Positions 35,820 through 48,182 of a stretch of DNA of 64,000 nt are shown piece by piece. Each line of letters begins with the position of its first letter. Within the stretch, counting starts at the first letter, position 1. A model generated the notes under the pieces. It made no database searches. It had not been told where the DNA came from and saw nothing but the letters and a program-made list of their open reading frames with translations. The DNA is from Lates calcarifer. Taxonomy: Eukaryota; Chordata; Actinopteri; Centropomidae. Location of the stretch: positions 17,760,639 through 17,824,638 of the forward strand of contig NC_066855.1 in assembly GCF_001640805.2 (NCBI RefSeq), read 5' to 3'. Made by a program: the position numbers and the translations under genes.

Positions 35820-38215
35820 TTAACCTGCAGTTCTGCTTCCACAAAGGAAATCATTTTCTGACAAGTGAAAATGAATGAATAACGTGTCTAAAGTGATGTT
35901 TTTACTGTCGAGATGGACTTTACGACTGAATCATCTGTCAGCTAGCTGGGAATTACCACTGTCACAGAATGTCATAATGCTGAGCTCAAAAAGGACAGTT
36001 TGAATAAAGAGTCTGTGTGAAGATATGACTCATGACCAGGAGGAGTTAGCTGCACTTAGCAGCATGCAACAACATGGATTTACATTACGTTATAATGGAA
36101 GTATTTAATGTTTGATTTTACAACCGCACCAATCTGATAACGTGGTTCTTATCTTTGAGAAGAAGTGGTCGTGTCATATTTGGGTTGTTACAGTAGCCTA
36201 AATGTTGTCTTAGCTTATTTCTGAAGACAATGGTAAAGTTCTGCCTTTATGGCAGCTGGACAAACACAGCAGGCACAGTACAATGAGAGGATGTGGACTG
36301 AGGAGGAGGTGAGAGTCTGCGAGTCATGTCCTGAGTGATGATGTCTTGGCGGGGTCCGTGATTCGGTGTGTGTTCCAGACATTCGCACCTGGAAAACGCA
36401 CAGACTTTAGAGCAACGCAGTTTGTTTGAGAGATAGTGTATTGTTCAGCAAAGGCACATGTTGGAAAGACAGATGTAACACAGAAGACAAACATTTATTA
36501 ATTGAAGTCAAAATCAAATGAATGATCGTATATGTAGTAGGGCTGGGCAATTTTAACGCGTCACCCACCCAAACAAACAGTAGAGGGAGACATCTGCAGA
36601 CTATGTTGGATGCAGCGTTTTGACAGAAGTATAGATAAACAAAAGCAAGACAAGCTAACAAATGCTGTGGTGAAGTGGATCGCTACAAACCGCACTTTTG
36701 TTCATATAGCAGTACTTTTAGATGACCGATAGTAACCCTAGCAAAATCAGCGTGTTTACTATAGGAGCTGTCATCAGTATAAGTGATATGTGACAGTTCA
36801 GGGTGAGGGTCACAGAGATAAGTGAAAAATGCATGAAGTTTGATGAGTGATGTATGTATGGGTGGGGAGTATTAATCACTAAATGTGCACAGCAATAAGA
36901 TTTCTATGATATGGTCTCTGTGAAGGGATCAGCATTTCAACCACAGTTTGTGTTATTAAGTTGTCACCATAAAAAGACATAAGCGTGATCAGCTGTTTGT
37001 GGAGTTAAATCAAAAGGCAAACGGTTGACAGACCTCTGACTTCCTGTCTGCAGTGTTCCCCCCATGCCTCCATAAAGCGCAGTGTATTTTTGTTGATCTT
37101 AGGGGGGGGGGAACCAGTCACTGAGAGATCAGCTAATGAGGATCCTAACAACAAATAATAACACATCTGTGTTACTCTGCCCAACAACGTCCTTTAGCTG
37201 TGTCCACTGAGGAGCATGTTGATGCTGTAAACAGATGCTGGAGATGCGCTCGAGCTCCGTGCCCTTCATTAAAACCTCCAGTTTTAACAGCTAACTCTTG
37301 CTCCTATGAATGATGGCATGCTAACCTCTGTGTTTTTAGCCCAGAAGGCTCAGTATTATGTCATTTTTATTCAAACTCAAGAGGAGGAGGCGTCTCTGAA
37401 GGAACATGTTTCCTTAATAAAAGTGATATTGATGCAGCTGCAGCTCGTCTTCCTCCAACACAACACTTATTTCTCATTAGGCTTCTTCTTCTATAGTGCT
37501 GCTCAAGTTGTGGCTTTTATAGCTTTCAACAACCAAAGTGATTACGCATTTATTGCAGATGGGCCGTTAATGGAGACTTTTATTTCAGTCGCACTTTAAC
37601 ACAGAGATGCCACAGCTGAATGGATGAAAATTTCAGTTAAAGTTTTATTTCTGTATAACACAACAGTTGTTTTTGAGACTCAACGCAGAGCCACAGCCTA
37701 CAGCAGCGGCTCTAACTTTTATTAACACTAGCAATAAAATGAGCCACTTTGAATGCTGTGTCACTGAAGTAACATCATCAAGATGTGAAACTAACTTTGT
37801 CACAAAGGCTCTCCCGCTGCATCGACAGTAAACAGACTCTCGTATTTACATGAATGCGTTTCTCTTTCTCTCTTTACTTTTTAAGAATTTACCCATCTTG
37901 TACTTTACATTTAATTTCCCTGTTTTAAATAATCCTGCTGGTTAGGATGAGAGGAGTCTTCTTTGTTTTGTGATAGAGATTTGTTCACTCGCTCGTCTGC
38001 AATCCTTCTACGCCCACACAGAGGGTTGACCCCTTACTTTATTTTATTTTATTTATTTTACTTCTTACAGCTGTCAAACTATTGAATATGCGGTACAAGA
38101 GATAACAGGCAGATAGCGTGACATTACACAAGAACAGGAACAGAATGAAAAGAAAAAATAAAGTGAAATAAAATTTGAAGTTACAAACTACACTAAAACA
38201 ATATTAATATGAAAA
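35820..38215. other. Non-coding stretch, probably intron
   Basis: No exon was seen. A short 'agggctgggcaattttaacgcg' sequence at 36539-36560 resembles the end of a common fish transposon-derived repeat, but nothing longer is recognisable. A G run of nine lies at about 37102-37110. About 37190-37300 has no repeats and moderate GC. Confidence 0.45.
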
Positions 38216-38221
38216 CCATTA

Positions 38222-38490
38222 ATGAGTGCAGTGGTTAGCACTGTCACCACACAGCAAGAGGGTTCTGACTTCAAGCCCTGGTTCACCAGGGGCTTTACTG
38301 TGTGGAGTGTGCTTGTTCTCCCTGTGCCTGCATGGGTTCACACACATGCTGGTTAGGTTAATTGGTGACTCTAAATTGCCCGTAGGTGTGAATGGTTGTT
38401 TGTTTATTTGTGTTGGCTCTGTGATAGACTGGTGATCTGTCCAGGGTGTACCCCGCCTCTCACCTAATGTCATCTGGGGTAGGCTTTTCT
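38222..38490 (+). repeat. Dispersed fish repeat ('gtggttagcactgtcacc')
   Basis: A long and well-preserved copy of one of the most frequent teleost dispersed repeats. Diagnostic words in order: 'gtggttagcactgtcacc', 'tgtgtggagtgtgcttgttc', 'aattggtgactctaaattgc', 'gtgatagactggtgatctgt', 'ccagggtgtaccccgcctct'. A truncated copy in the opposite orientation is at 47353-47472. The minus-strand 108-residue open frame across it is accidental. Confidence 0.8.
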
Positions 38491-39266
38491 TTGCTGAATT
38501 GAGCTTCCATATTTTGCTGATTACAAAGAGACTGGCATTGTCCATGCGCCGATGTCTGCATTAAAAATACATTGCGGTACTTAAAGATTTTTTAGAGAAT
38601 GACTGACCTACATGATGCAATGATGATGCAGAGTTACGCAATCTGCTGTGTCACCAGCGTGTTATTTTAAAACCTGAAATAGCTCCCTGATGCTCAGAAA
38701 CTTTTTGGTCTAAGTCGACATCATAAATACAACCTCAATCTTTCATCTGCAGGACTGCTTCCACCATCTGTTCATTTGCTGTACATCACAGGTGCAATTT
38801 TCCTAATCATCCCTCTCTCCTGGAATAAAATAGCGGTTAAAAAAAAAAGTCTCTCCTCAGGTATTGTGTGTGGATTACTGAATTTACTGGGAGATTTTCA
38901 GGGCTGCAGAAGGTTTTTTTTAATTCTTTATTTTTAACTATAGTAGTAGTAGTAGTATGTCTCTGTTGTTGTTTGGGCCATTTTTCCCATTTATGTTGTC
39001 TGTCATGCTGGTGATATGAGAATTAAATCTCAATGCTGTAGTTATTATAGTGAGTATGGTGAGTTGTAGTGAGTTTCTCTGGATGGCAGTGTCTGGTAAT
39101 CATTCTGAAATGTAATAACGTGAATGCAATTTGTCATGATGGAGTTTGGGAGAGAGGTGGAGACAGGGAGGTAAAGGAACACAGCACAGCCGGGAGAGAG
39201 AGGGAGGGAAGAGGGGAGACGGAGAAATGAGAGAATACACGTGACAGAGGAGGTGATTGGTCACAC

Positions 39267-39267
39267 C

Positions 39268-39306
<39 letters not shown>
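39267..39306 (+). repeat. (GA)n microsatellite
   Basis: About 19 uninterrupted AG/GA units, following a looser purine-rich stretch from about 39140. Confidence 0.95.
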
Positions 39307-39310
<4 letters not shown>

Positions 39311-41094
39311 GTCAGTCAGGATGAGAGTTGCCGCCATTGTGTTTTGCTGCTGTCATCAGGTTTCCTCCTGTGTGCTCACACTGCATCTCAACAGGCACAG
39401 CTGTATGTCCCTGCTGCCACCTGCACCCAGAGCAGTGCTTTACAGCTCCATACTGGACAAAATATGTAGCTGTCATCGAGATGATGTGTTTGGAGATCTC
39501 TACTGTCCGCACACACATGGACAGTCCAAACCAGTACCTGCCCAGTCAGCACGTTTCTTTGTGATTTGTGAGCTAAACAACTAGTTCTTGCTTTCCATCG
39601 TCCACTGCACACAAACAAAAATGACTGAGATGAGTGTGTTATGATCTACCATCGCTATAGTTCAGGTTTGGTTAGATTAAATTGAGCCCTGTGTTCAATT
39701 TTGTGGTCATAGTTGAAAGAAACCAAGAGGACGTGAGCCACAGTTTCCAACGTCAAAGTCAGATGCTGTAACTTCCTACATAAGACGTTTAGAGATGCTT
39801 ATAATAAGGGTTGTATAGTATGTGGAGAACATGTCTGTTTTTAATCACAAAACAATCACTGCCTTTATAAAGTTACTACTTGGCACACAAGCCCCGAAGT
39901 GCTCACTTTCTTTTGTGGACTCTGATTCAGCTCTGTCTTGACGTCTGCCGCACTCAGCCATCTGTTACATCAGCTCAGAGATTCAAAATCAGCTTCTCCT
40001 CTCAGTTTGTTGTCGATCTGTGTCTGCCAGACTGTTATCAGAGTTCAACATTTTGTGGATGTCTTTTGATGGGATAAGCCACAGTGCTCGCAGATACTTT
40101 GTTTTGTGTCAGTTTCTTTGTACGACTGTCCTTCATCTCCTCTCTGTGTAAGAAGAGTTTGGATTTTCTTTGTTGAGAGGCTTTTGCCTCCTGTGATGCT
40201 TGCTGATTGTTCCACCAAATTTAAACCATTGTGCTTAAGAAGAACATTTCTCAATAATCATATGCCATTTCTATTTCCTCACAGTCAACTTCTATAATTA
40301 CTGTCTTTCCAAACTCTCTTCTTGGCCTCTCTTCAGTGTATTAGAACAAAAACCGTTCCCCACCTGTTGCCATTTCAGCGTCCCCACTCTCTCAGACACC
40401 TCCACCCACAGTATCCACAGTCTCTTTGTCATCGTCCAGCTATTATTATGATTCTGAAAATGACGGAGGATCATGAGGTGAGCGACTGAAACTTCAGCAG
40501 GTTTCAACCAAAACGTGTATCTAGCAGGGTGATGCGTCGACTCTTATACCCAATGTCTAATTACCTTGTACATGATTTCTATTGTATACTACAGTACGGC
40601 TACACCAATAATTATACTGAATTGTCGTTCCATATGCACTTTATCATTTGCACTAGCTCATTAGTTTGTCATTTTCAGTCCACACAGAAGCAACTCACTT
40701 ACAACAATTAATTAAGCTCAACTCTTCATTTATGAAGAGTCATCTCATTTAATAGTTGTTGCCTCTCTAAGTTGACCTGTATGGCTGTGGCCATTTTTCT
40801 GTTGCTGTTTATCTGGTTCTGGCACAGGAAGATGAGGTCCACATTCTTAACCGATGCTGCCAAAGCCCCGACTGACTCAGCTGCTTTCATCAACCAGGGT
40901 AATAACCATCAGTGAGCACATCAGACCTGTTCTGATCATGAATGGGGTGGGTGCCAGTTTTTGAGTTTTGAAACCAGGCCACTCTATTGTACTCCTTCAT
41001 TTTGAGACCACCAGGGATTCTGTCATAGTTACTTACACCTCCAGCTGGATCATTAGAGGTCCTAACTTACTTAAAACCCATTTAAATTTTGTAT

Positions 41095-41215
41095 AAGATA
41101 TACTCACTGAGATTTAATTTGTGTGTCACTACCTAAAAACTGTGTTAAAAATATCTGCATTTCTAGAGGTAAGTGAGAAGACATGTTGTAATTTGTGTGA
41201 ACTGATCCTTTAATA
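41095..41215 (-). repeat. Dispersed fish repeat fragment (copy 2)
   Basis: The stretch ends 'gtgtgaactgatccttta', the complement-orientation counterpart of the 'aggtcagttcacgcaaatta' start at about 1158, and contains 'aagtgagaagacatgttgta' where the other copy has 'aacatattttctcactta'. Edges are approximate. Confidence 0.45.
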
Positions 41216-42424
41216 TTTCTGCTCTGCCTAATAATTTTATCACCCACATGTGTGCTTACATTGATTTTTAGAAAATTAGAAACATCCGAGCTTAGTGGCG
41301 AAAGCTGCGATCCCACATGAATATGAGCAAAGACAAATGGGAAGATGCAGCTCACAGGATGAACTTATTTCAGGCGTTGTGACAGTTGATACGCGGAGCG
41401 TGAGATGAAGGCGGCGCAGCTTCTGGTGAACCGGTGCTAACATGTTTTCCCATTCACTTCACATTGTCTCCACCACCCAGCCAGGCTGCTGGATGCTGTT
41501 GGATGGCAGCATTCAGCACTAAGCATATTGTACTGTTGACAAACAATGCCCTGCAGGCGCGACAGCTGCTCTCTGACAGGTAGCTGCTGTCACTGTGTGT
41601 GTCTCTTAGTTCATCGAGCCACATGGGGATCGACGCGCTGACTTTTCAACCCAGCACCTCCGCCATGTTTGTAGTGTGTGAGGTCTGAAACCAGCGGAGG
41701 CAACATGACTCACCGGGGGGGGGGTTAGAGGTTCTGTTTGTTGCTTTTTAAAATCAATAAATCATTAGGGGTGGAATCACTTGTGGTATAATTGCACAGA
41801 TGGTTAATTCAGTGTACATTTCCACAGCACTAATTCCATTTGTGCAACAGTGCAGTCATGTCATACTCACCACTCTGCTCCTCTGCTTTCTGTTTTTAGT
41901 CACAATTCATTCAGAGCTACTGTCAATAAAATTCAACTTCCTGTAGGTTTTTCACATTAAAAGCCAAGGAACGGCAGGAACAGGAAGTAAGAGCTGCAGC
42001 AAGAGTTGAGTTTCATTGACAGTAGATGAGCACTGACTGAAATTAGAACAGGCTTGAATAAGTAAGTATTTCTGTGAAGAAGTCTGGAGTTTTCCTGTTT
42101 TTACAAATTTAAACAGAATCAGATCACAAAACAGGAAGATGTCCCATAACGCATATCCAAAATGTGAGATCTTGGTTGTCATGATTACTCAGCCTCTTAG
42201 TTCCAATGAAGTGAACATCGTAATGCTACAGCATTTAGTGATACTTTGGACAACAGTGTCTCCTTCACAAATCCAAAAGAAACAGTTTTTCCTGTTAAAA
42301 GTCACCTGGTCCGCACCCCGACCTCAGCCACATCCAGCACCTTTGGGAGGAACCAAAACGCAGGGGAATTAAAATCTGGTGAAAAACTAAAAAAGTGGAG
42401 TGTTACTGCAGCAGGCTGTGGTGG

Positions 42425-42790
42425 AATAAGTAAACAGACATTTTACTTAAGTAAAAGTAGCAACACCACAGTGTCAGTAATACTCTGTTACAAGTTAAAG
42501 TCCTGCAAAATTTTACTTTGGTAAAAGCGCAAATGTATTAGCATCAAAAACGGTGCTTAAAGTACAAAGTAAAAGTACTCGTCATGCACAATGAGTCGTA
42601 TTGCAGTTGGTAAAGGCGGGGCTAATTTTAGTTATGTTATTTACTGTTTGATGTTTGGATTAATGTCTTATCTCCTATAATAATAATGTAGTGCAAGTAA
42701 AAAGTATGTTTTCCTCTTAAAGGAAATACTCAAGTAAAGCACAAGTTCCTCAAAATTGTACTTAAGTATATTACTTGAGTAGTACTTAAT
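42425..42790. repeat. Dispersed repeat with 'acttaagtaaaagta' ends
   Basis: The left end is 'gtggtggaataagtaaacag' followed by 'acttaagtaaaagtagcaa'. The right end is 'tgtacttaagtatattactt' followed by 'gagtagtacttaattaatgt', so the two ends carry related words in inverted orientation. Internal words ('actctgttacaagttaaagt', 'agtaaaagtactcgtcatgc', 'ggtaaaggcggggctaattt') match a repeat I know from many fish genomes. It probably derives from a non-autonomous DNA transposon, with no coding capacity. Confidence 0.65.
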
Positions 42791-45639
42791 TAATGTGGGG
42801 TGGCATGTCCAACTATCACATAAGGCTGCAGTGTTCAGGTGTCCACATTCATTAGGCCATGTATTGCATGATGCTCACAGTACCGCTCCAGTGAGCCTAT
42901 CAATCATCTGCACCGTGTCTAGAGTTTAAATTGTAATTATACACAGGATCACAGTTAATTTAACTCAGAAATGCTGCACATTGCACCTTTTAATAACCTA
43001 TTATTTTCCTGCAAAGTCAGCATTCATGCTGCTGTCAGACGTGGCCGCCGTGAGGAAATTAACTAAATCAATTAAATATCGGCTCCCACTTTATATAAAC
43101 AGCCACACTTCTCTACCTGCTACCACACAAACAGTTTTTGAGACTGTTTGCAGTATTAGAGCAGAAAAGATGCCGCAAGGATTTTGGATGAAACATTGAG
43201 GTTTGTATTTTCTATCGATTTGGAGCAGAGCGTCGCTGTGCTCCCCGGGGAGTGTGAGGTGCTTCAGTATTCAAACAGTGATGTCGAAGCTTTTAAAGCC
43301 TGCGGTTTACCCACTCTCCAAAGGCTTGTCATTGTGCCTGTTTACATGAGCCGCTGGCAGATTTGTGGCGGCATATCTAACTCACAACAGATAAATAAAT
43401 GGGCCTTTTAAACAGTCGTCTCCCTTTGAACAGAGGCGACAAAAAACAGTGTGAGAGGCCTCGTATCCTTTGTTGAGGAGAGTGGGAAACAGTGAGAGAT
43501 GGAGGAACAACGTGATACAAAGAGAGAGGTTTTATCACAGCCCTGTGCTCCACAAGGAACAAACCCTGCCATTTATTCCTGAGCAGCCTTCTTTTGCCTT
43601 CTGCTCATCTCTTATCGCAGCGTGCAGTCTTTTCATCGAGTGCCAGAAAGCTGCAGAACGTCCAAACTTTCATTGAGAGCAAAGGGACAGGCAGAGAGCT
43701 GTCACTGCGTCCCCTGCTGCTCTGATTTGTGTTCGATAAGATCTACTTTGCTGCGTCAGGATGTCCCGTCACACCACAGCGCCGCCGTCCTCAGAGGCTC
43801 ACTGCATTGTTTATCAGTTTCTCACGCTCTGCTCTGTCCTCTCTGTTTTTGTATTCTGTTGTGGTTTCAAAAGGCCACCTCCTGCTCATGCATTATTAAG
43901 TGACTTAATCCAAAATAGTTTAAAATAATTGGTGTTAAAAGTTTTTGTCTTGTTTCATGTAAATATGCAGCCACTACAAAGGCCACTGAGTGTAATTGCA
44001 TTTAATCATTAATAACTGAACCTCTGGCTGTTTGTATGTTTTTGGGAAATTTTTCCTGCACGCCACAGTGCAGCAGGAGTTTACGGCCACAAGCAACTGA
44101 AAGTAGGACAGTCTAATTAATATGGCAGTCACCGCTGAGTACAGTACAGCAGCATGTGGGAAGCAGCAGGATGGTACAGTAACTAGAGGGCGGGGAGAGG
44201 AAGGAAGCTGAGGCAGTGAAATCAAGCATCCACCTGCTGAGTTGTCCTTCAGCACATCAGCCCACCTGTACCTGCTTCTGGAGTGGAGCTCTGCACTGTA
44301 TCTGACCTTTGACCTCCATTGAGGGGGACGCGGGGTGAGGAATTTCCCTCACATTCTTATCAAGTTGCACGGCGGCGCAGCTTGAGTTAACTCGGCAGAC
44401 GAGAGGTTTTGATATAAATATTAAGGTGGTGCTGCGCATGTTTGATTACGCACAGTTTGGTCACATTAGCTGTGTTTTTGGTCATTTTTGGCTCATTGTA
44501 AGTTTCAGTTAAGGCTCTTAACTTCTTAGAAAAAAGCTTTGCATTCCATATGAAATGATCAAACCATTTTAAGCCCAATTTTTTGCCATAATTTGTGGCA
44601 ATAAAAGACAAAATCAAGAAGAATTCAGTGTCCTTTACAACATTGCTGAGCCCCTTTGTGCCCTTTCTTCACAGTTACTTTTTTTTTCCTGTTTGAGCCT
44701 TCATAACAGCATCCCTTTGTGCTCCCTTATGTTCTATGACGTCTGAAAGCTGAAAGCATTAGTGCAACTCACTAGGAGCACAGTAACAGACTAATTTTAG
44801 TTCTCCCCTATCACGTTGCTCAGAACTTGTTCTTCTGGTGGAATCAAAGAATGACCTCAGTTTTCTCCGAAGGGAAATTAAACTTACAGTCCAACAACAC
44901 ACAGGCATCAACACACTTGACTTAACATAACATACAATAAAGTTAAGAGTATAGTAAGATTTAATCTTTCCTGCAAAGCTTCAGTTCACTGTTAGCAGAG
45001 CACACAACTGAATTTGATGCTCTGTGATTGGGTGTTTCTTCTGACTTTTTAGGAGGCCAGATGTTTTCTAACACACTCGTTCATAATTTGAGATGACATT
45101 GTAGAGACCTTTAATTCTTATAGCAGTTGTTTTAACATCCATTATGTCATTGTGGCCTTTTGGTGGCATTATCTCAGCAAGACACAAAACTCAGTCGTTC
45201 TATATTTCAACTCAGCTGGAAGAGAATCACCAAGTCGCCCAGAAACAGGAAGTGAGCAGCATACTGAGCCAAAACGAACGCTGTGGGGTCAGAAATTAAT
45301 GGTGGCCCGAGGCAAAAATAACCATAAAAAGATCATAAAATGCCCATGAAATAAAAAAAAAAGATAATTACAAGTACAGATTTCTCATTTCATCCTTTTC
45401 ATATTTTATTCATTGAGTTGTCTCATATTCACCCATAAATGTGACCTCCTGTCCCCTGGAGGCCACCGAAGGTCATTTGGGTGACTTGTGACGAGGCAAA
45501 TCTGTTCTGTCTGGGGAAGAAAAATGGAAGAGAAAATACCGACCACCACAAAACACAGCAGAGGACAGAGAAAGACTCAGCATAAAGCAAAATCTTTTAT
45601 ATAATGTATCTTCAGCTCTTGCTCCAATGTTATTGGAAG

Positions 45640-45840
45640 TCACTTCAGACTAAAGCTTCTGCCAAATGAAGGTAACTGAAGGTATCGTTCAGGCTTGGTG
45701 TGTGAATGGGTGTGAATATGTTAGAGCGCTTTGTGCATAGATCAAGCACTGTGTGAATGGGAGAATGTGACGCGTGTAGAGCGCTTTGAGTGGTCGATAC
45801 AACTAGAAAAGCGCCATATAAGTATAAGTACAAGTCCATT
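45640..45840 (+). repeat. Dispersed fish repeat ('agcgctttgagtggtcgata')
   Basis: The words 'gtgtgaatgggtgtgaatat', 'tgtgaatgggagaatgtgac', 'gtagagcgctttgagtggtc', 'ctagaaaagcgccatataag' and 'acaagtccattt' occur in the order seen in a very common teleost repeat. The 'agcgcttt' core appears twice inside this copy (about 45724 and 45780). Class unknown to me. Confidence 0.7.
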
Positions 45841-46455
45841 TTTGCCCAGAAAGCTTGCTTTTGTACGGATCTGTTATGATTTACTGCTGTCACCAGTAGC
45901 TTCACAAAGTAGACATGATTGGGTTAGACTTTAGCTCCTTTTGGAAGATATACTTTTGCCTCAGAATCAGAATCTGATATGTACAGTATACACCAAAATC
46001 TTTCCACACATCAATGAAAATGCATTAATATTCATAAACGAAAACAACCTGAGACAGAATATCGCGTGATATTATGTTTCATGTTGTTTTAAACATTACA
46101 GTGAGGGTAAGAGGTGAATCTGTTTAGCCACACGACAGGTTTATTGCGTTCAGGCGTAATCACCTGAGCCAATAAGAACTCTACTGAGTTCAACTCACCA
46201 ATCCCAAGAACAAACATTTGAATTCCCCAAACTCTGAGGGAGATCTTTAGTTCTGGTACCCAGATGTGTTCAGTTTATTTTGAGACGCAGTTTGTGTGAA
46301 TTCAGCTAATAATTGCATCTGTACACCATAACTCATGATTATATTTATTTTACCTGTAATGTAGAGTAAGCTGTGTGATCTGTCACCATGGTTATGTGCA
46401 TTTTAATATATCTTTCACATTGAATTAAACTTGGAGATCTGCAAGCAAGTATTTT

Positions 46456-46487
46456 ACATTACATACATACATACATACATACATACA
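46456..46487 (+). repeat. (ACAT)n microsatellite
   Basis: About eight ACAT/CATA tetranucleotide units. Confidence 0.95.
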
Positions 46488-47352
46488 GTTGTGCAAAGTC
46501 AGTACACAACCAAGCCTGCAAAAAAAAAACTAACAGGAGCGAAGGTCAGGAGAGAGAAGTGTCCCCTTATAAAAAGTGAATTTCGCGCTTTGAGTCAGAG
46601 CCACAGTGACCTGAAGATGTTCCTGGACAGAAAGGAATTAACTCTCATCATGAGACTGAATTAGGGATGAGTACAATAGGAACATTTAAAAGTTATGAGT
46701 CATTTCTTCAAGGGGGAAACTGTTGGCACAAAGTGCTCTGAGCTCGTTCAAGCTCCAGCTGATAAATGGACTTCACTGCTCCCCAATCTGTAGAAACTCT
46801 TTACACCACATCATGATTTATTTAACAAATGCGTTTAGGATACAAATATCACATGAATACTTCATTGCCCAGGAGAGTGGAAATTTGTCTTTGGCCTGAC
46901 AAAGGCTTTACAAAACTCTGAAGACAAGGGCAGAAAAGAACAAGAGGGACATGACAAGGGACATGACAAAATACATTACTTAGCATGATAAACGACTCAT
47001 GAACCCTCATTTTCTCCTTGAATTTCTCCTTAAGAGGCTCCAAAAGTTATTTTTGCAGACAGTCAGTGTCTCAGAGTGGACGCATTATGAATCTTTTTGT
47101 TCCAGCAAATCAGTCATGCGTTACTGCTCTTATAATGAGTTAAATATTTAAAGAGTTTGTCACATACAGTGGAGGCTTCTACACTGTTTATTATTTCATA
47201 TACTTTATATTGTCATTCAACCTAACGTGTTTGGAAACTCTGCACTGTTCACCACCACTTTCAATAAAAGCATTAAAGTTTGAACAAAGCTCAGCTGTGG
47301 AACTTGCGTTTGTAATGATGAACCCACTGGTGGGTAGAAGCCTCATTATTAT

Positions 47353-47472
47353 ACATCCATCCATCCGTTATCTATACCACTTATCCATTAAGGGCCGTGG
47401 GGTGGGGGGGTGGAGGGGTGCTGACACTGGGCGAGAGGCGGGGTACACCCTGGATGGATCGCCAGCTCATTA
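47353..47472 (-). repeat. Truncated dispersed fish repeat (same family as 38222)
   Basis: Begins 'catccatccatccgttatct' and continues 'gagaggcggggtacaccctg' and 'gatggatcgccagctcatta', the reverse-oriented counterpart of the 'ccagggtgtaccccgcctct' end of the copy at 38222-38490. It carries the far end of the family, which the other copy lacks, and a local G expansion (about 47399-47410). Confidence 0.75.
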
Positions 47473-48145
47473 ATTTTATTTATTTATTTATTTTGTTGCT
47501 GAACTTTAATTAAGTGACTCTGTTTCCAAGCACAATCTGGGCCAGACAATCTTCTGCTGGAAAGAGACAGATAGTGATAGAACATATGTCAGTGGACATA
47601 TGTCTGGATTAATAAAACATATTTGATTGCCTACATGTTTTTAATTTAACATAAGCTGCAGTAACAATCAGCACTCCACTCTGCTGTTTTCAGAAAATGA
47701 GGCTGTTTATGGTTTAAAGACGTACATACAAATGTCAATTCTTTTGAATTACCTGTGATCTGCAGGTAAACTTTACAGACTGTTTTTGTTGTGATTATTT
47801 AATCATAAGATGGTGGTGCTGCAATGATGTTATGTAATGTGAGAGAAGAGAAAAGGGGTGATGGAGGAGAGTAAAGGAAGGAGGCAGATGGAGGAGAAGG
47901 ATAGACAGGACACAGGATATAAGCACACTCAGTGAGGGACAAGCTACAGTAACACAGGTGAAAAATAAGTTTATTTACTCCATGATAATGTCATAATGTC
48001 TTCTTATTTTGAAATGGAACAGTAATGATGCTTAAAAAAGAATTTCTAGTACCTATACAGTGTTGAGAGTGTGTGGATCTTAGCTGACCTCCAGGCAACA
48101 TGTTTATCTAGAGTTGTATTTTATTCCGGTGGATTATTAAGTGAT

Positions 48146-48182
<37 letters not shown>

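Larger units (their letters stand above)
38490..42420. other. Non-coding stretch, probably intron
   Basis: No exon was seen. It includes a TAG triplet array (38941-38956), a (GA)n tract (39267-39306), a dispersed repeat fragment (41095-41215) and a G9 run near 41717-41725. About 41380-41690 is GC-rich with little repeat content. The words 'caggaagatgaggtcc' (40826-40841) recur in similar form at about 61721. Confidence 0.45.
42791..47350. other. Non-coding stretch, probably intron
   Basis: No exon was seen. About 42960-43130 and 43170-43420 carry few repeats and include 'gaggaaattaactaaatcaa' and 'tttatataaacag' words, so they are candidates for conserved non-coding DNA. The (ACAT)n array is listed separately. 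A 12-base direct repeat 'gggacatgacaa' occurs twice in tandem at about 46946-46969. Confidence 0.45.

Noticed and set aside
38219..38545. 108-residue minus-strand open frame
   Set aside because: It lies entirely across a common dispersed fish repeat (38222-38490) and has no coding homology or splice sites.
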